64,000 nucleotides of DNA from Streptosporangium album. Lineage in GTDB: Bacteria > Actinomycetota > Actinomycetes > Streptosporangiales > Streptosporangiaceae. A program made the position numbers and the translations under genes. Numbering within the stretch: the first letter of the stretch is position 1; every line of letters starts with the position of its first letter. A model generated the notes under the pieces. That model saw only the letters and a program-made list of their open reading frames with translations, was not told the origin of the DNA and made no database searches. The stretch is from contig NZ_JACHJU010000002.1 of the NCBI RefSeq assembly GCF_014203795.1, forward strand, positions 310,001-374,000. Reading direction: 5' to 3'. This document shows positions 1 to 8,823 of the stretch, one piece after another.

Positions 1-1
1 G

Positions 2-1801
2 GTGATGCTGGTACGGGGACCACCGCGAGTGCTGGGCGAGCCCTCGTGGGTGCAGCGCACAGCGGCAACGCTCCGTTCGGGGCTGCGGGAGGCCGCCGGG
101 GTGCTGCCACCGCTCCAGCGTGGCCTGCTGCCGGGACTCGTGGTCGGCGACGTCTCCCACCTGGACAGACAGGTAAAAGCAGATTTCAAGGCGGCCGGGC
201 TCAGCCATCTCACCGCGGTCTCCGGTGCCAACCTGGCGATCGTGGCGGGAGCGGCGGTCGCGCTGGCCCGGACCGCAGGACTGCCTCTCGCGGCCCGGGC
301 GGTGCTGGCGGCGTTCGCCATGCTCGCCTTCGCGATCGTCGCCCGTCCGTCACCCAGTGTGCTCCGCGCCCTTCTGATGGGCACCGTCGCCGCGGTGGCG
401 CTCGGCACAGGCCGTTCGCGTGACGGTGTCGCGGCCCTGTCGGCGACCGTTCTGGGCCTGATCCTCTTCGACCCCGCCCTCGCCCGGTCCTATGGCTTCG
501 CCCTGTCGGTCTGCGCCACCGGCGGCATCCTGGTCATCGCACCCCGCTGGCGGGACCGGCTGGAGAGGCGGATGCCCCGCTGGGCCGCCGAGGCGATCGC
601 CGTGCCCGCAGCGGCCCAGGCAGCCGTCACCCCGGTGCTGGTCCTGATGTCCGGGCAGCTCGCCCCGGTGGCGATCCCCGCCAATCTGCTCGCGGGCCCG
701 GCCGTCGCGCCCGCCACCCTGCTCGGCTCCGTCGCGGCACTGGTCGCCCCCCTGCACATGGGGTTCGCCCAGGTGCTGGTCCGCCCCGCGGGACTCGCCA
801 CCGGATGGATCATCGCGGTGGCGGAACGCGCCGCCGGGCTCCCGCTCGCGGTGATCCCATGGCCCGGGGGCGTCATCGGCCTGGTCATCCTGGCCGTCAC
901 GGCCCCGATCATTCTCCTGGCGCTGCGCCACCGGTGGTTGCGCCGGGCCGTCCTGGCCGCGGCGGCAGGGGTGGTCGTCGCCGCCACCGTGGCCGTGCCG
1001 ATCGTGGCTCGCTGGCCGCCCAGGGGCTGGCTGCTGGTCGCGTGCGACGTCGGTCAGGGAGACGCGCTGCTGGTCGCCGCGGGACCAGGCCGTGCGGTGG
1101 TGGTCGACACGGGGCCCGATCCGGTGCTGATGGACCGGTGCCTGCGGTCCATGGGCGTCAGTGAGGTGCCGTTGGTCGTTCTCACCCATCCGCACTTCGA
1201 CCACGTCGGTGGACTGGACGGAGTCTTCCGGGATCGCAGGGTGGGAGCGGTGGTGGTCACTCCGCACCGGGTCGCGGAACGGGAGAGTGCCAGGCTGAGC
1301 AACGATCTCGCCCGCCGCGGGGTCGTCGAGTGGGGGGCGCTGCCGGGTGCGAGTTGGCGCTTCGGCCCCTCCGAGCTCACGGTCGTCGCCCCGTCGGCCG
1401 AGGCGCCCCCGGCGGGAGGAGGGGAGGGGGCGGTCGTCAACAACGCCAGTGTCGTGCTCTACGTGCGCTGGGCGGCCGGCACGGCCCTGCTCAGCGGAGA
1501 CATCGAGACCGAGGCCCAAGCGGAGCTGTTGCGGCGGGGTCTCCCGCCGGTCGATATTTTGAAGATCCCCCATCACGGATCAGGTGGGCACGATCCCGGC
1601 TTCTTCGCGGCGGCCGGCGCCCGCGCCGCGCTGATCAGCGTCGGAGCCGGCAACGACTACGGTCATCCCGCTCCGTCCACCCTCGCCCGGCTGAACATGC
1701 TCGGCGTCCGGGTCTACAGGACCGACCTGTCAGGAGACCTCGCCGTGGTGGCCCGCGAAGGAGGCCTGGCCATCATCGCCCGCGGTCCTGCCGGCCGGTG
1801 A
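2..1801 (+). CDS. comEC: ComEC/Rec2-family DNA uptake channel, 5'-partial
   Basis: The visible 599 residues carry the Competence (ComEC) membrane domain, including GLSHLTAVSGANLA near residues 65-78 and many hydrophobic helices up to about residue 340. A metallo-beta-lactamase-like domain follows, with HPHFDHVGG near residue 395, IPHHGSGG near 523 and NDYGHP near 552. Family members form the inner-membrane channel for single-stranded DNA during transformation; the C-terminal domain is thought to process DNA. Homologues usually run 700-850 residues and begin with more membrane helices and an OB-like domain, so the real start most likely lies before the window. holA downstream is the usual actinobacterial partner. 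Natural competence in this organism is not shown by the sequence. Confidence 0.93.
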   Translation: MMLVRGPPRVLGEPSWVQRTAATLRSGLREAAGVLPPLQRGLLPGLVVGDVSHLDRQVKADFKAAGLSHLTAVSGANLAIVAGAAVALARTAGLPLAARAVLAAFAMLAFAIVARPSPSVLRALLMGTVAAVALGTGRSRDGVAALSATVLGLILFDPALARSYGFALSVCATGGILVIAPRWRDRLERRMPRWAAEAIAVPAAAQAAVTPVLVLMSGQLAPVAIPANLLAGPAVAPATLLGSVAALVAPLHMGFAQVLVRPAGLATGWIIAVAERAAGLPLAVIPWPGGVIGLVILAVTAPIILLALRHRWLRRAVLAAAAGVVVAATVAVPIVARWPPRGWLLVACDVGQGDALLVAAGPGRAVVVDTGPDPVLMDRCLRSMGVSEVPLVVLTHPHFDHVGGLDGVFRDRRVGAVVVTPHRVAERESARLSNDLARRGVVEWGALPGASWRFGPSELTVVAPSAEAPPAGGGEGAVVNNASVVLYVRWAAGTALLSGDIETEAQAELLRRGLPPVDILKIPHHGSGGHDPGFFAAAGARAALISVGAGNDYGHPAPSTLARLNMLGVRVYRTDLSGDLAVVAREGGLAIIARGPAGR

Positions 1802-1937
1802 ACAGGCCTCAGGGGCCATGGCGACAGGCGATGTCGGTCAGGCCGAGAGCGACGAGGTGAGGAGGAGCGGCCGGCGCGAGCCGAGCGACGGCAGGGGCGC
1901 ACGGCCGTCCGATTCCCATATCCGCCCAGGCGGTTGT

Positions 1938-1980
1938 TTGGACAGTTATACCGTACGCTGTACCGTACGCCATACGGTTC
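1938..1980 (+). promoter_or_regulatory. Putative promoter with overlapping operator upstream of the NTF2-like gene
   Basis: TTGGAC (1938-1943) and TACCGT (1961-1966) are separated by 17 bases, a good SigA-type promoter. The -10 lies in an inverted repeat ACCGTA (1962-1967) / TACGGT (1973-1978), and TACCGTACGC occurs twice (1949-1958 and 1961-1970). Repeats over a -10 suggest repressor control. No regulator gene is adjacent, so the factor is unknown. Confidence 0.5.
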
Positions 1981-2076
1981 ATGTCGGCCTGCCGGGGCCG
2001 GGCTCTCGTGCTTCTCCGCGCGAGGACACCGGACCGGCGGGTCGGCCGGCGCGTGCCAACAACGGAGGAGCGGACA

Positions 2077-2544
2077 GTGACGGAAACCCAGAAAAGCCCA
2101 TTCGGCAACGGCGCCTTCATTCCGACTGCCGAGGATCGGCGGAGCGTCGAGGCATGGTTCGCCGAATACGACGCCCACAGCGCGAAGGTCGACGTCGAGC
2201 GCATGGCCGACATGGCGATGTTCCCTCTCAACGTGGTGACCGACAGCGCCGACGGCGAGGGCCTGGTGGCCCAGTGGACGCGTGAGCGGTTCATGCGCAC
2301 GATGGCCGGAGTGATGGGCGGCGGCGAGCAGGGCGACATCCAGATGGAGTCCACCCGTACACCGCATTTCCTGACCGAGCATCTGGTCGTCGTGGTCACC
2401 GACGCGACGGTGACGATGAACGGCGAGCCGTACAGCATGCGCTACGCGGATCTGCTGGTGAGGGCCGGTGGCCGATGGGTCTTCCAGACCATGGTGCAGG
2501 GAGGATGGGCCGAGGCGTGGAAGGAGGCCCCGCAGGACGCCTGA
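2077..2544 (+). CDS. NTF2-like (SnoaL-like) fold protein of unknown function
   Basis: This 155-residue protein shows the alternating alpha/beta pattern of NTF2-like proteins: an N-terminal helix (EDRRSVEAWFAEYDAH), a middle segment with a conserved-looking RFMRTMAGVM helix, and a C-terminal sheet ending in GGRWVFQTMVQGGW. Such folds bind small hydrophobic ligands or act as isomerases or hydrolases; no catalytic set can be assigned here. GTG at 2077 is chosen because GGAGGAG ends six bases before it; an in-frame ATG at 1981 lies inside the operator repeat. The gene sits alone between comEC and holA behind an apparently repressor-controlled promoter. A short GC hairpin at 2648-2664 may end its transcript. 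Confidence 0.7.
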   Translation: MTETQKSPFGNGAFIPTAEDRRSVEAWFAEYDAHSAKVDVERMADMAMFPLNVVTDSADGEGLVAQWTRERFMRTMAGVMGGGEQGDIQMESTRTPHFLTEHLVVVVTDATVTMNGEPYSMRYADLLVRAGGRWVFQTMVQGGWAEAWKEAPQDA

Positions 2545-2717
2545 CGCCCTGAGCGCTCTCGTCACGGTCTCTCCGCAGACGGGTCTCATGGCGTGAGTCC
2601 TCACGCCGGCCACCACGATGACGTCTTCCTGCCGGGAGTCTCCCGACGCGGCCTGTTGGGCCGCTGAGAGGTTCCCGGTGTCTCATCCCCCTCGTTCCGT
2701 GGTCTCCCGGGCGAAGG

Positions 2718-2873
2718 TCAGGCCGTGGTCGTGGCCGGGCTACGGAACTCGGTGTCCAGGTCGGCGGCATAGACCGACCGGCTGCAGCGTGCGCAGCGAT
2801 ACATGACGGGACCCTCGTCGAGAACCGTTCCGCAGCGCGGGCAGGCATGGCGGCAGCTAGTGAAGTTCGTCAT
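2718..2873 (-). CDS. Small zinc-ribbon protein (51 aa)
   Basis: A 51-residue protein begins MTNFTSCRHACPRCGTVL and has two CxxC knuckles (CPRC near residue 11 and CARC near residue 30), the minimal arrangement for one structural zinc ribbon. GGGGAG lies 7-13 bases upstream of the ATG at 2873, supporting translation. Its role is unknown; small zinc ribbons often bind nucleic acid or protein partners. It is divergent from holA with about 108 bases between starts, so the two may share a promoter region. It is also short enough to be missed by gene callers. Confidence 0.65.
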   Translation of the reverse strand: MTNFTSCRHACPRCGTVLDEGPVMYRCARCSRSVYAADLDTEFRSPATTTA

Positions 2874-2981
2874 GGTCTCGTCTCCCCTGATTGCTCCAAG
2901 GGTGCCTCGTGATGCCTGCAGTCGGATTGCGAACGGCTTGCTGATGGCGATCCGGTCGCCGGCACGTGGCATGCTGCTGGC

Positions 2982-3953
2982 ATGGTGGCAACCGATCCGG
3001 CATCCGTGACCTTGGTAATCGGCGACGAGGAGTTGCTGGCCGACCGTGCCGTGGGTGAGGTGATCGCGGCGGCGCGTGCGGCGGACCCGGGCACCGAGGT
3101 GCACGACCTGATCGGTGGGAAGGTCGAGCCGGGGGAGCTGACCCGGCTGACCTCGCCCTCGCTGTTCGGGGACAGGTCGGTGGTGGCGATCCGCTCGGCC
3201 CAGGATCTGGCCAAGGAGGTCATCGCCGAGATCGTCTCCTATGCCGCGCATCCGGCCGAGGAGACCGTGATGGTTCTCGTCCACCCCGGCGGGGTCAAGG
3301 GGAAGGCCCTGGTCGACGGGGTCAAGAAGGCCGGTGCCCGGGTGGTCGCCGTCACCAAGCTGACCAAACCGGCCGAGCGGCTCGCGTTCGTCAAGGCCGA
3401 ACTGAAGCGGGCGGGGCGGAGCATCGGGGCGGACGCGGCCGTCGCCCTGCTCGACGCGGTGGGCAACGATCTGCGGGAGCTGGCCGCCGCCTGCAGCCAG
3501 CTCGCCTTCGACACCCCGGGCAAGACCATCGACGAGGCGGCCGTCGCCCGCTACCACCGTGGCCGGGCCGAGGTCAGCGGGTTCACCGTGGCCGACTCGG
3601 CCGTCGAAGGCCGCCTGGGCGACGCTCTTGAGCAGCTCCGCTGGGCGCTTGCCACCGGGACGGCGCCCGTCCTGCTGGTGAGCGCGCTCGCCGGGGGCCT
3701 GCGGTCGCTGGCCAAGGTGGGCGGCGCCCCGCGTAACCTGCGCGGGGGACAGCTCGCCAGCCATCTCGGCATGCCGCCCTGGAAGATCGACCGGGTCCAG
3801 CGGCAGCTCAACGGCTGGGGCCCCGATGGCATCGCCCGTGCGATCCAGGCCGCCGCCACCGCGGACGAGCAGGTAAAAGGGGGCGGCGCGGATCCCGCCT
3901 ATGCCCTGGAGCACATGATTCAGACCGTTGTCGCCAGCCGTACGGGCCGTTAG
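2982..3953 (+). CDS. holA: DNA polymerase III delta subunit
   Basis: HolA is the wrench of the clamp loader, opening the beta sliding clamp. The 323-residue length matches the family. The N-terminal domain begins with VTLVIGDEELLADRAVGEVI and contains the LFGDRSVVAIR segment (about residues 62-72) typical of HolA; the C-terminal helical collar domain ends AYALEHMIQTVVASRTGR. It lies after comEC as in many actinobacteria. An inverted repeat 35 bases past the stop probably terminates the transcript. Confidence 0.96.
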   Translation: MVATDPASVTLVIGDEELLADRAVGEVIAAARAADPGTEVHDLIGGKVEPGELTRLTSPSLFGDRSVVAIRSAQDLAKEVIAEIVSYAAHPAEETVMVLVHPGGVKGKALVDGVKKAGARVVAVTKLTKPAERLAFVKAELKRAGRSIGADAAVALLDAVGNDLRELAAACSQLAFDTPGKTIDEAAVARYHRGRAEVSGFTVADSAVEGRLGDALEQLRWALATGTAPVLLVSALAGGLRSLAKVGGAPRNLRGGQLASHLGMPPWKIDRVQRQLNGWGPDGIARAIQAAATADEQVKGGGADPAYALEHMIQTVVASRTGR

Positions 3954-3987
3954 GCGGGTTACGGACTCGCCGAGCGCAGCCGCAGGG

Positions 3988-4015
3988 GCCTTGAGCACCC
4001 CGGCCTGCTCAAGGC
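3988..4015 (+). terminator. Stem-loop after holA
   Basis: GCCTTGAGCA (3988-3997) pairs perfectly with TGCTCAAGGC (4006-4015) around an 8-base loop. It follows the holA stop codon by 35 bases. There is no clear T tract, which is common for high-GC actinobacterial terminators. Confidence 0.6.
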
Positions 4016-4142
4016 GCCGCCGCCGGGTGCTCTGGAGTCCGGGGGCGGAGCGGTCCGGCGGGGAAGGGCATGTCCCCGAGGGGCCTGCCCGGCGGTGAGC
4101 AAGGACGGCGATCCGGGGACCCGCCTGACGGGAACGCCAGAA

Positions 4143-4171
4143 CGCCGCACCCCCGCTGGGAGGGTGCGGCG
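4143..4171 (-). terminator. Stem-loop after rpsT
   Basis: CGCCGCACCC (4143-4152) pairs with GGGTGCGGCG (4162-4171) over a 9-base loop, 17 bases downstream of the rpsT stop on the minus strand. The position fits a terminator for this monocistronic gene. Confidence 0.65.
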
Positions 4172-4187
4172 TCCGGAAGAGCCTGGA

Positions 4188-4460
4188 TTACTTGGCGGCC
4201 GACAGCTCGCCGACGCGCTGGGCGATGGCCGACTTGCGGTTGGCGGCCTGGTTCTTGTGAATCACGCCCTTGCTGGCGGCCTTGTCCAGCTGACGGGAGG
4301 CGACGCGCTGCAGCGCGACGGCCTCGTCGACGTTGCCCTGGTCGGCGGCCTCGCGGAACTTACGGACGGCCGTCTTCAGGGAAGACTTGACAGCCTTGTT
4401 ACGCAGCCGGGCCTTTTCGTTCTGCCGGTTGCGCTTGATCTGGGACTTGATGTTCGCCAC
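4188..4460 (-). CDS. rpsT: 30S ribosomal protein S20
   Basis: The 90-residue basic protein starting [20 protein letters not shown] is S20, which binds the 5' domain of 16S rRNA. GTG at 4460 is preferred over the in-frame ATG at 4520 because [10 protein letters not shown] is the universal S20 N-terminus and an AGGC-type ribosome site sits just upstream. It is convergent with holA, as in other actinobacteria. Confidence 0.97.
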   Translation of the reverse strand: MANIKSQIKRNRQNEKARLRNKAVKSSLKTAVRKFREAADQGNVDEAVALQRVASRQLDKAASKGVIHKNQAANRKSAIAQRVGELSAAK

Positions 4461-4608
4461 GAAGAAGCCTCGGTGAATGTCGTCGGAGTGGGGCGCGCGG
4501 GCAGAGAGGGCGCGCCACACGCAGTTGAACAGGCTACCGTCTGCCCGGACGGTCGCTCAAATCGACTGCCTGGACAGAGGGATGCGGGATTAGTTTACCG
4601 TGCCGCTC

Positions 4609-5610
4609 TCATGGGTGCGACCAGAAACGCTCGTATTCGGACCAGTCTTCCGCCGTCGCCGCGAAGTCGACGTACAGCGCCAGCCCGAACCGCTCGCGGG
4701 GCCGGCCATGGGCGGTCAGTGCCAGCCGTGCGCCCTCTGCGGCGGTCGCGACGCTCTCCGCCGCGTCGGACCATGTCACACCGTGATCATGATAGGCCGG
4801 GGCGCCGATCAGCAGGGACTTGCCCGGCGGCACGAGATCCAGTGCGATGGTGCCCTGCCGTACGACGTGGCCTCCGTAGAGGAGTTCGGAGGGGAGGAAG
4901 GAGTCATAGGTCATGATCGCCACCTGGTCGGTGCGGGCCACGACCTCCTTGAAGTAGTCGGGCGACCAGTACTTGTCGTGGCCGATGACGGCGCGGACGG
5001 CCGGGCGCATCAGCGGGAACGGTTCGATCTGCGGGGTCGAACTGGAGATCAGGCCGTCACCCACGATCGCGCGCGTCCGGGTCAGCAGGTCCAGGAAGTC
5101 GGTGTCACCGCTGCCGATCGGCTCGAAGTTGTAGTGCACGCCGTCGAAGCCCAGCGCCATGATGTGGCTCACACTGTCCAGCACGCGCTGCCTGGAGGCC
5201 GGGTCGTCGAGGTTCAGGACGCCGTCGACCTTCTGGCCGAGCCAGGCCGACACCCGGATGCCGGGCAGCGCCGCGTGCCACCACTTCAGGAAATCTCCGG
5301 CCTTGGTGTATTTCGCCGCGGGCAGCGTCCCATCGGAGTCGAAGGGCCCCGAGTGGACGTACACGTCCTTGATCCCCGTCGTGCGCAGCCGTACGGCGAG
5401 GCCCTTCACATCGGCGGCGTCCTTGCGGCCGTCGACCCACGCGTGGCCGAGCCAGAGGGCGTCGTGGCCGGTGGTTTTCGCCCATGGGGCGGGTGTCCCG
5501 GTAAACTGGAGAGTGAGAGTGGCCGCGGCCACTCCTGGCAGCACAAGGAGCACGGCGGCCACCATCGCGAGAAACCGCAGGCTGCGCCGTGCTCTGGTCC
5601 GGGCAATCAC
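4609..5610 (-). CDS. Secreted GH18-like TIM-barrel protein with altered catalytic motif
   Basis: The 333-residue protein starts with a signal-peptide or anchor-like segment (basic [13 protein letters not shown], then a hydrophobic core ending near VAAA at 30). The mature part looks like a TIM barrel of the GH18 chitinase/ENGase group, with [31 protein letters not shown] and [12 protein letters not shown] in order. In GH18 the strand-4 motif is DGxDxDxE; here D156, H159, N161 and E163 occupy those places, so the acid E163 remains but two aspartates are replaced. It could be a weak or non-canonical glycosidase or a binding protein. It is divergent from lepA, with which it overlaps only if lepA used a far upstream start. 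Confidence 0.7.
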   Translation of the reverse strand: MIARTRARRSLRFLAMVAAVLLVLPGVAAATLTLQFTGTPAPWAKTTGHDALWLGHAWVDGRKDAADVKGLAVRLRTTGIKDVYVHSGPFDSDGTLPAAKYTKAGDFLKWWHAALPGIRVSAWLGQKVDGVLNLDDPASRQRVLDSVSHIMALGFDGVHYNFEPIGSGDTDFLDLLTRTRAIVGDGLISSSTPQIEPFPLMRPAVRAVIGHDKYWSPDYFKEVVARTDQVAIMTYDSFLPSELLYGGHVVRQGTIALDLVPPGKSLLIGAPAYHDHGVTWSDAAESVATAAEGARLALTAHGRPRERFGLALYVDFAATAEDWSEYERFWSHP

Positions 5611-5684
5611 CCGGACATGTCACCATGGAAGACGGCTGGTATGCCAGTCGTCGATCGTCATCAATCCCGTCGAAACGGACACCG

Positions 5685-7523
5685 GTGCGTATTCAGCCTG
5701 GCCAGACCGATCCCGCGGTGATCCGCAACTTCTGCATCATCGCGCACATCGACCATGGCAAGTCGACGCTTGCCGACCGCATGCTGCAGATCACCGGTGT
5801 GGTCGACGATCGCTCCATGCGCGCCCAGTACCTCGACCGCATGGACATCGAGCGCGAGCGCGGGATCACCATCAAGTCGCAGGCGGTCCGGCTGCCGTGG
5901 CAGATGGACGGCACCGACTACGTCCTCAACATGATCGACACTCCTGGGCACGTCGACTTCACCTACGAGGTGTCCCGCTCGCTCCAGGCCTGTGAGGGCG
6001 CGATCCTGCTGGTCGACGCCGCGCAGGGCATCGAGGCGCAGACCCTGGCGAACCTCTACCTGGCCATGAACAACGACATGACGATCATCCCGGTGCTCAA
6101 CAAGATCGACCTGCCGGCCGCGCAGCCGGAGAAGTACGCCGCGGAGATCGCCCACCTCATCGGCTGCGAGCCGGAGGACGTGCTCAAGGTCTCCGGCAAG
6201 ACCGGCGTGGGCGTCCGGGAGCTGCTCGACCACGTGGTGCGGAACATCCCGGCCCCGGTCGGCGACGCCGACGCGCCCGCCCGTGCGCTGATCTTCGACT
6301 CCGTCTACGACACCTACCGCGGCGTCATCACCTACGTCCGGGTCATGGACGGTCACCTGGGCAAGCGCGAGCGCATCCTGATGATGTCCACCGCCGCGGC
6401 CCACGAGACCCTGGAGATCGGCGTCATCTCGCCGGAGCCGAAGATCGCCGACAAGGGGCTCGGCGTCGGTGAGGTGGGCTACCTCATCACCGGCGTGAAG
6501 GACGTCCGCCAGTCGCGGGTCGGCGACACCGTCACCGCCGTCGCGCGCCCGGCCGCCGAGGCGCTCAGCGGCTACGAGCACCCCAAGCCGATGGTCTTCT
6601 CGGGCCTCTACCCGATCGACGGCGACGACTACCCCGAACTCCGCGAGGCCCTGGACAAGCTCCAGCTCAACGACGCCGCCCTGGTCTACGAGCCGGAGAC
6701 CTCCGCGGCCCTGGGCTTCGGCTTCCGCTGCGGCTTCCTCGGCCTGCTCCACATGGAGATCGTCCGCGAGCGGCTGGAACGCGAGTTCAACCTCTCGCTC
6801 ATCTCCACCGCGCCCAACGTCATCTACCGAGTGATCATGGAGGACGGCAAGGAGGTCACCGTCACCAACCCGTCGGAGTTCCCGACGGGCAAGGTCGACA
6901 AGGTCTTCGAGCCCATGGTGAAGTCCACGGTGCTGGTCCCCTCGGAGTTCATCGGCACCATCATGGAGCTCTGTCAGAACCGCCGGGGAAACCTGCAGGG
7001 CATGGACTACCTGTCCGAGGACCGCGTCGAGATCCGCTACACCATGCCGCTCGGCGAGATCATCTTCGACTTCTTCGACCAGCTCAAGTCCCGCACCCGC
7101 GGTTACGCCTCACTGGACTACGAGCCCTCGGGCGAGCAGGAGTCCGACCTGGTGAAGGTCGACATCCTGCTCCAGGGGGAGGCCGTGGACGCCTTCAGCG
7201 CCATCGTTCACCGGGAGAAGTCCTACGGCTACGGCGTCGAGATGGCCAAGAAGCTCCGCGAGCTCATCCCGAGGCAGCAGTTCGAGGTCCCGATCCAGGC
7301 CGCCATCGGCGCCCGCGTCATCGCCCGCGAGAACATCCGCGCCATCCGCAAGGACGTCCTCGCCAAGTGCTACGGCGGTGACATCTCCCGTAAGCGCAAG
7401 CTGCTGGAGAAGCAGAAGGAAGGCAAGAAGCGGATGAAGATGGTCGGCCGCGTCGAGGTGCCCCAGGAGGCCTTCGTCGCCGCGCTGTCCACCGAATCCT
7501 CCACCGACAAGTCCAAGAAGTAG
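5685..7523 (+). CDS. lepA: Elongation factor 4 (LepA) back-translocating GTPase
   Basis: LepA is a ribosome-bound GTPase acting on stalled or mistranslocated ribosomes. The G1 motif AHIDHGKS, the DTPGHVDF G3 motif and NKID G4 motif are all present, followed by the EF-G-like domains and the LepA-specific C-terminal domain ([19 protein letters not shown]). GTG at 5685 gives 612 residues and an N-terminus of normal length; in-frame ATGs at 5589 and 5625 would add 32 or 20 residues and run into the divergent upstream gene. The ribosome site is weak for each choice, so the start is uncertain. Confidence 0.96.
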   Translation: MRIQPGQTDPAVIRNFCIIAHIDHGKSTLADRMLQITGVVDDRSMRAQYLDRMDIERERGITIKSQAVRLPWQMDGTDYVLNMIDTPGHVDFTYEVSRSLQACEGAILLVDAAQGIEAQTLANLYLAMNNDMTIIPVLNKIDLPAAQPEKYAAEIAHLIGCEPEDVLKVSGKTGVGVRELLDHVVRNIPAPVGDADAPARALIFDSVYDTYRGVITYVRVMDGHLGKRERILMMSTAAAHETLEIGVISPEPKIADKGLGVGEVGYLITGVKDVRQSRVGDTVTAVARPAAEALSGYEHPKPMVFSGLYPIDGDDYPELREALDKLQLNDAALVYEPETSAALGFGFRCGFLGLLHMEIVRERLEREFNLSLISTAPNVIYRVIMEDGKEVTVTNPSEFPTGKVDKVFEPMVKSTVLVPSEFIGTIMELCQNRRGNLQGMDYLSEDRVEIRYTMPLGEIIFDFFDQLKSRTRGYASLDYEPSGEQESDLVKVDILLQGEAVDAFSAIVHREKSYGYGVEMAKKLRELIPRQQFEVPIQAAIGARVIARENIRAIRKDVLAKCYGGDISRKRKLLEKQKEGKKRMKMVGRVEVPQEAFVAALSTESSTDKSKK

Positions 7524-7564
7524 CCGTCGTCCCGGCTCGGGGGCGGCCCGAGCCGGAACGACGG
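7524..7564 (+). terminator. lepA terminator
   Basis: An 18-bp stem (7524-7541 with 7547-7564, one mismatch) and a 5-base loop begin right after the lepA stop codon. The strong stem between convergent genes supports termination. Confidence 0.75.
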
Positions 7565-7570
7565 ACGTGT

Positions 7571-7612
7571 GGGCGGGGCCGCCGGTGACCCGGAACCTGT
7601 ACGGCCCCGCCC
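7571..7612 (-). terminator. Stem-loop after the chitinase pseudogene
   Basis: GGGCGGGGCCG (7571-7581) pairs with CGGCCCCGCCC (7602-7612), 20 bases beyond the chitinase stop on the minus strand. It is the counterpart of the lepA terminator in the convergent interval. Confidence 0.55.
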
Positions 7613-7632
7613 TGCTCTCGGGGGAAAACGCC

Positions 7633-8654
7633 TCAGCGCAGGACGCCGTAGAGCGCCGAGGTCAGTGACGCCTTGGCGTCGTCCTGGTCGATGGACCACA
7701 TCATGGAGCCGCCGAGCCCTCTGAGGCGGATGTAGGCCGCCTTCTGGAGCAGCGTGGCGGGATCGTCGTAGGACCAGAACTCGTTTCCGTCGTAGATCCA
7801 GACGCTGCCGGTCAGCAGGTCGCGGTAGCGCCTGCCCGGCTTGTTCACCAGGTTCTTGTAGTCGTCGCTACCGGCCGCCCAGGTGCCGTACAGGCCGTTC
7901 CTGCCGCCGGTGACGCCGGTCCAGCCCTGCCCGTACGCCGGGACGCCGACCACGAGCTTCCTGGCCGGGGCGCCGCGGGACAGGTAGTCGCGGACGGTCT
8001 GGTCCACGCTGTACTTCACCGGGTTGGGGTCGCGCCGGTCGGTGAGCAGGTTGGCGTTGTGACCTGTGCGGTTCTCCCACGAGCCGTGCAGGTCATAGCC
8101 CTGGACGGTGGCGAAGGTGAGCTGCTTGAAGACGTCGCGGACCTCGAAGCCCGCGTCGATCTTCGCTACCGCGGCGGGCAGGAAGGCGGTCAGCTCGCTC
8201 CGCCGGTCCAGCTCGTCCATCTGGCGGCGGAGTTCGGTGACGAAGAGGGTGAAGTTCCGCCGGTCCTCGGGCCGGATGACGTTGCCGTCGTTGCCGGAGG
8301 AGCCCGGCCACTCCCAGTCCAGGTCGATGCCGTCGAAGACGCCGGCCCCGGTGCCGGGCGCTGCCAGTCCGCCCACGCGTCGGCGGAGACACAGTCTCCC
8401 TGGGCGCCGACGGAACCGAAGGCGTAGTTGATGTGCGTCAGCTTGGCGGCGGCACCGCTGGCATCCAGGTCCTTGACGTGGTAGTTGCGGGCGTAGATCC
8501 CCCACTGGATGAAGTACGCGACCCGTTTGAAGCGGTCGCCGTGGTCCGGGGCGGTCTGCGCCTGAGCCGGGGCCGGCAGGGCTGTCGCCGTGAGGCCGGC
8601 GGCAAGGGCCACCGCGAGCATGTGCCGGAGGAGTCTCCGCACGGGCTTCTCCAC
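7633..8654 (-). pseudogene. Secreted GH18 chitinase disrupted by internal deletion and frameshift
   Basis: The N-terminus (from 8654) has a signal peptide ending in PAQAQT and the first GH18 strand RVAYFIQWGIYARNY, running to DAWADWQRPA. The reading frame then shifts near 8345-8365 into GAGVFDGIDLDWEWPGSSG, the catalytic DxxDxDxE strand, and continues to the proper C-terminus (SMMWSIDQDDAKASLTSALYGVLR at 7633). In intact relatives about 80-100 residues separate these two parts, including the strand-3 SxGGW motif; here they are nearly adjacent. So one deletion whose length is not a multiple of three removed part of the barrel. Even with the frame restored, the fold would lack essential strands. 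An AT-rich, repeat-bearing promoter region upstream is still present. Confidence 0.85.
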
Positions 8655-8675
8655 TTGCTTGGAGTAGTAACTTAT

Positions 8676-8688
8676 AGGAAACTTTCCT
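8676..8688. promoter_or_regulatory. Palindrome upstream of the chitinase pseudogene
   Basis: AGGAAA-C-TTTCCT is a perfect palindrome 22 bases upstream of the chitinase start within an AT-rich stretch (about 8660-8700). Its position fits an operator for a sugar-responsive repressor. A similar GGAAA-N2-TTTCC site occurs at 61804-61815. Confidence 0.4.
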
Positions 8689-8823
8689 TTAAGTTTTCAC
8701 GGATCGTAGACCTGGGTGATCTACGCGTCAACGGTCTGCCGGAGATTCGCCGTCCCGGACGGCGCCGGGCGGTTTCCGGACCCGTGTCCCGGGCATCGCG
8801 GCCGGAGCGGCAGACTTGGTGTC

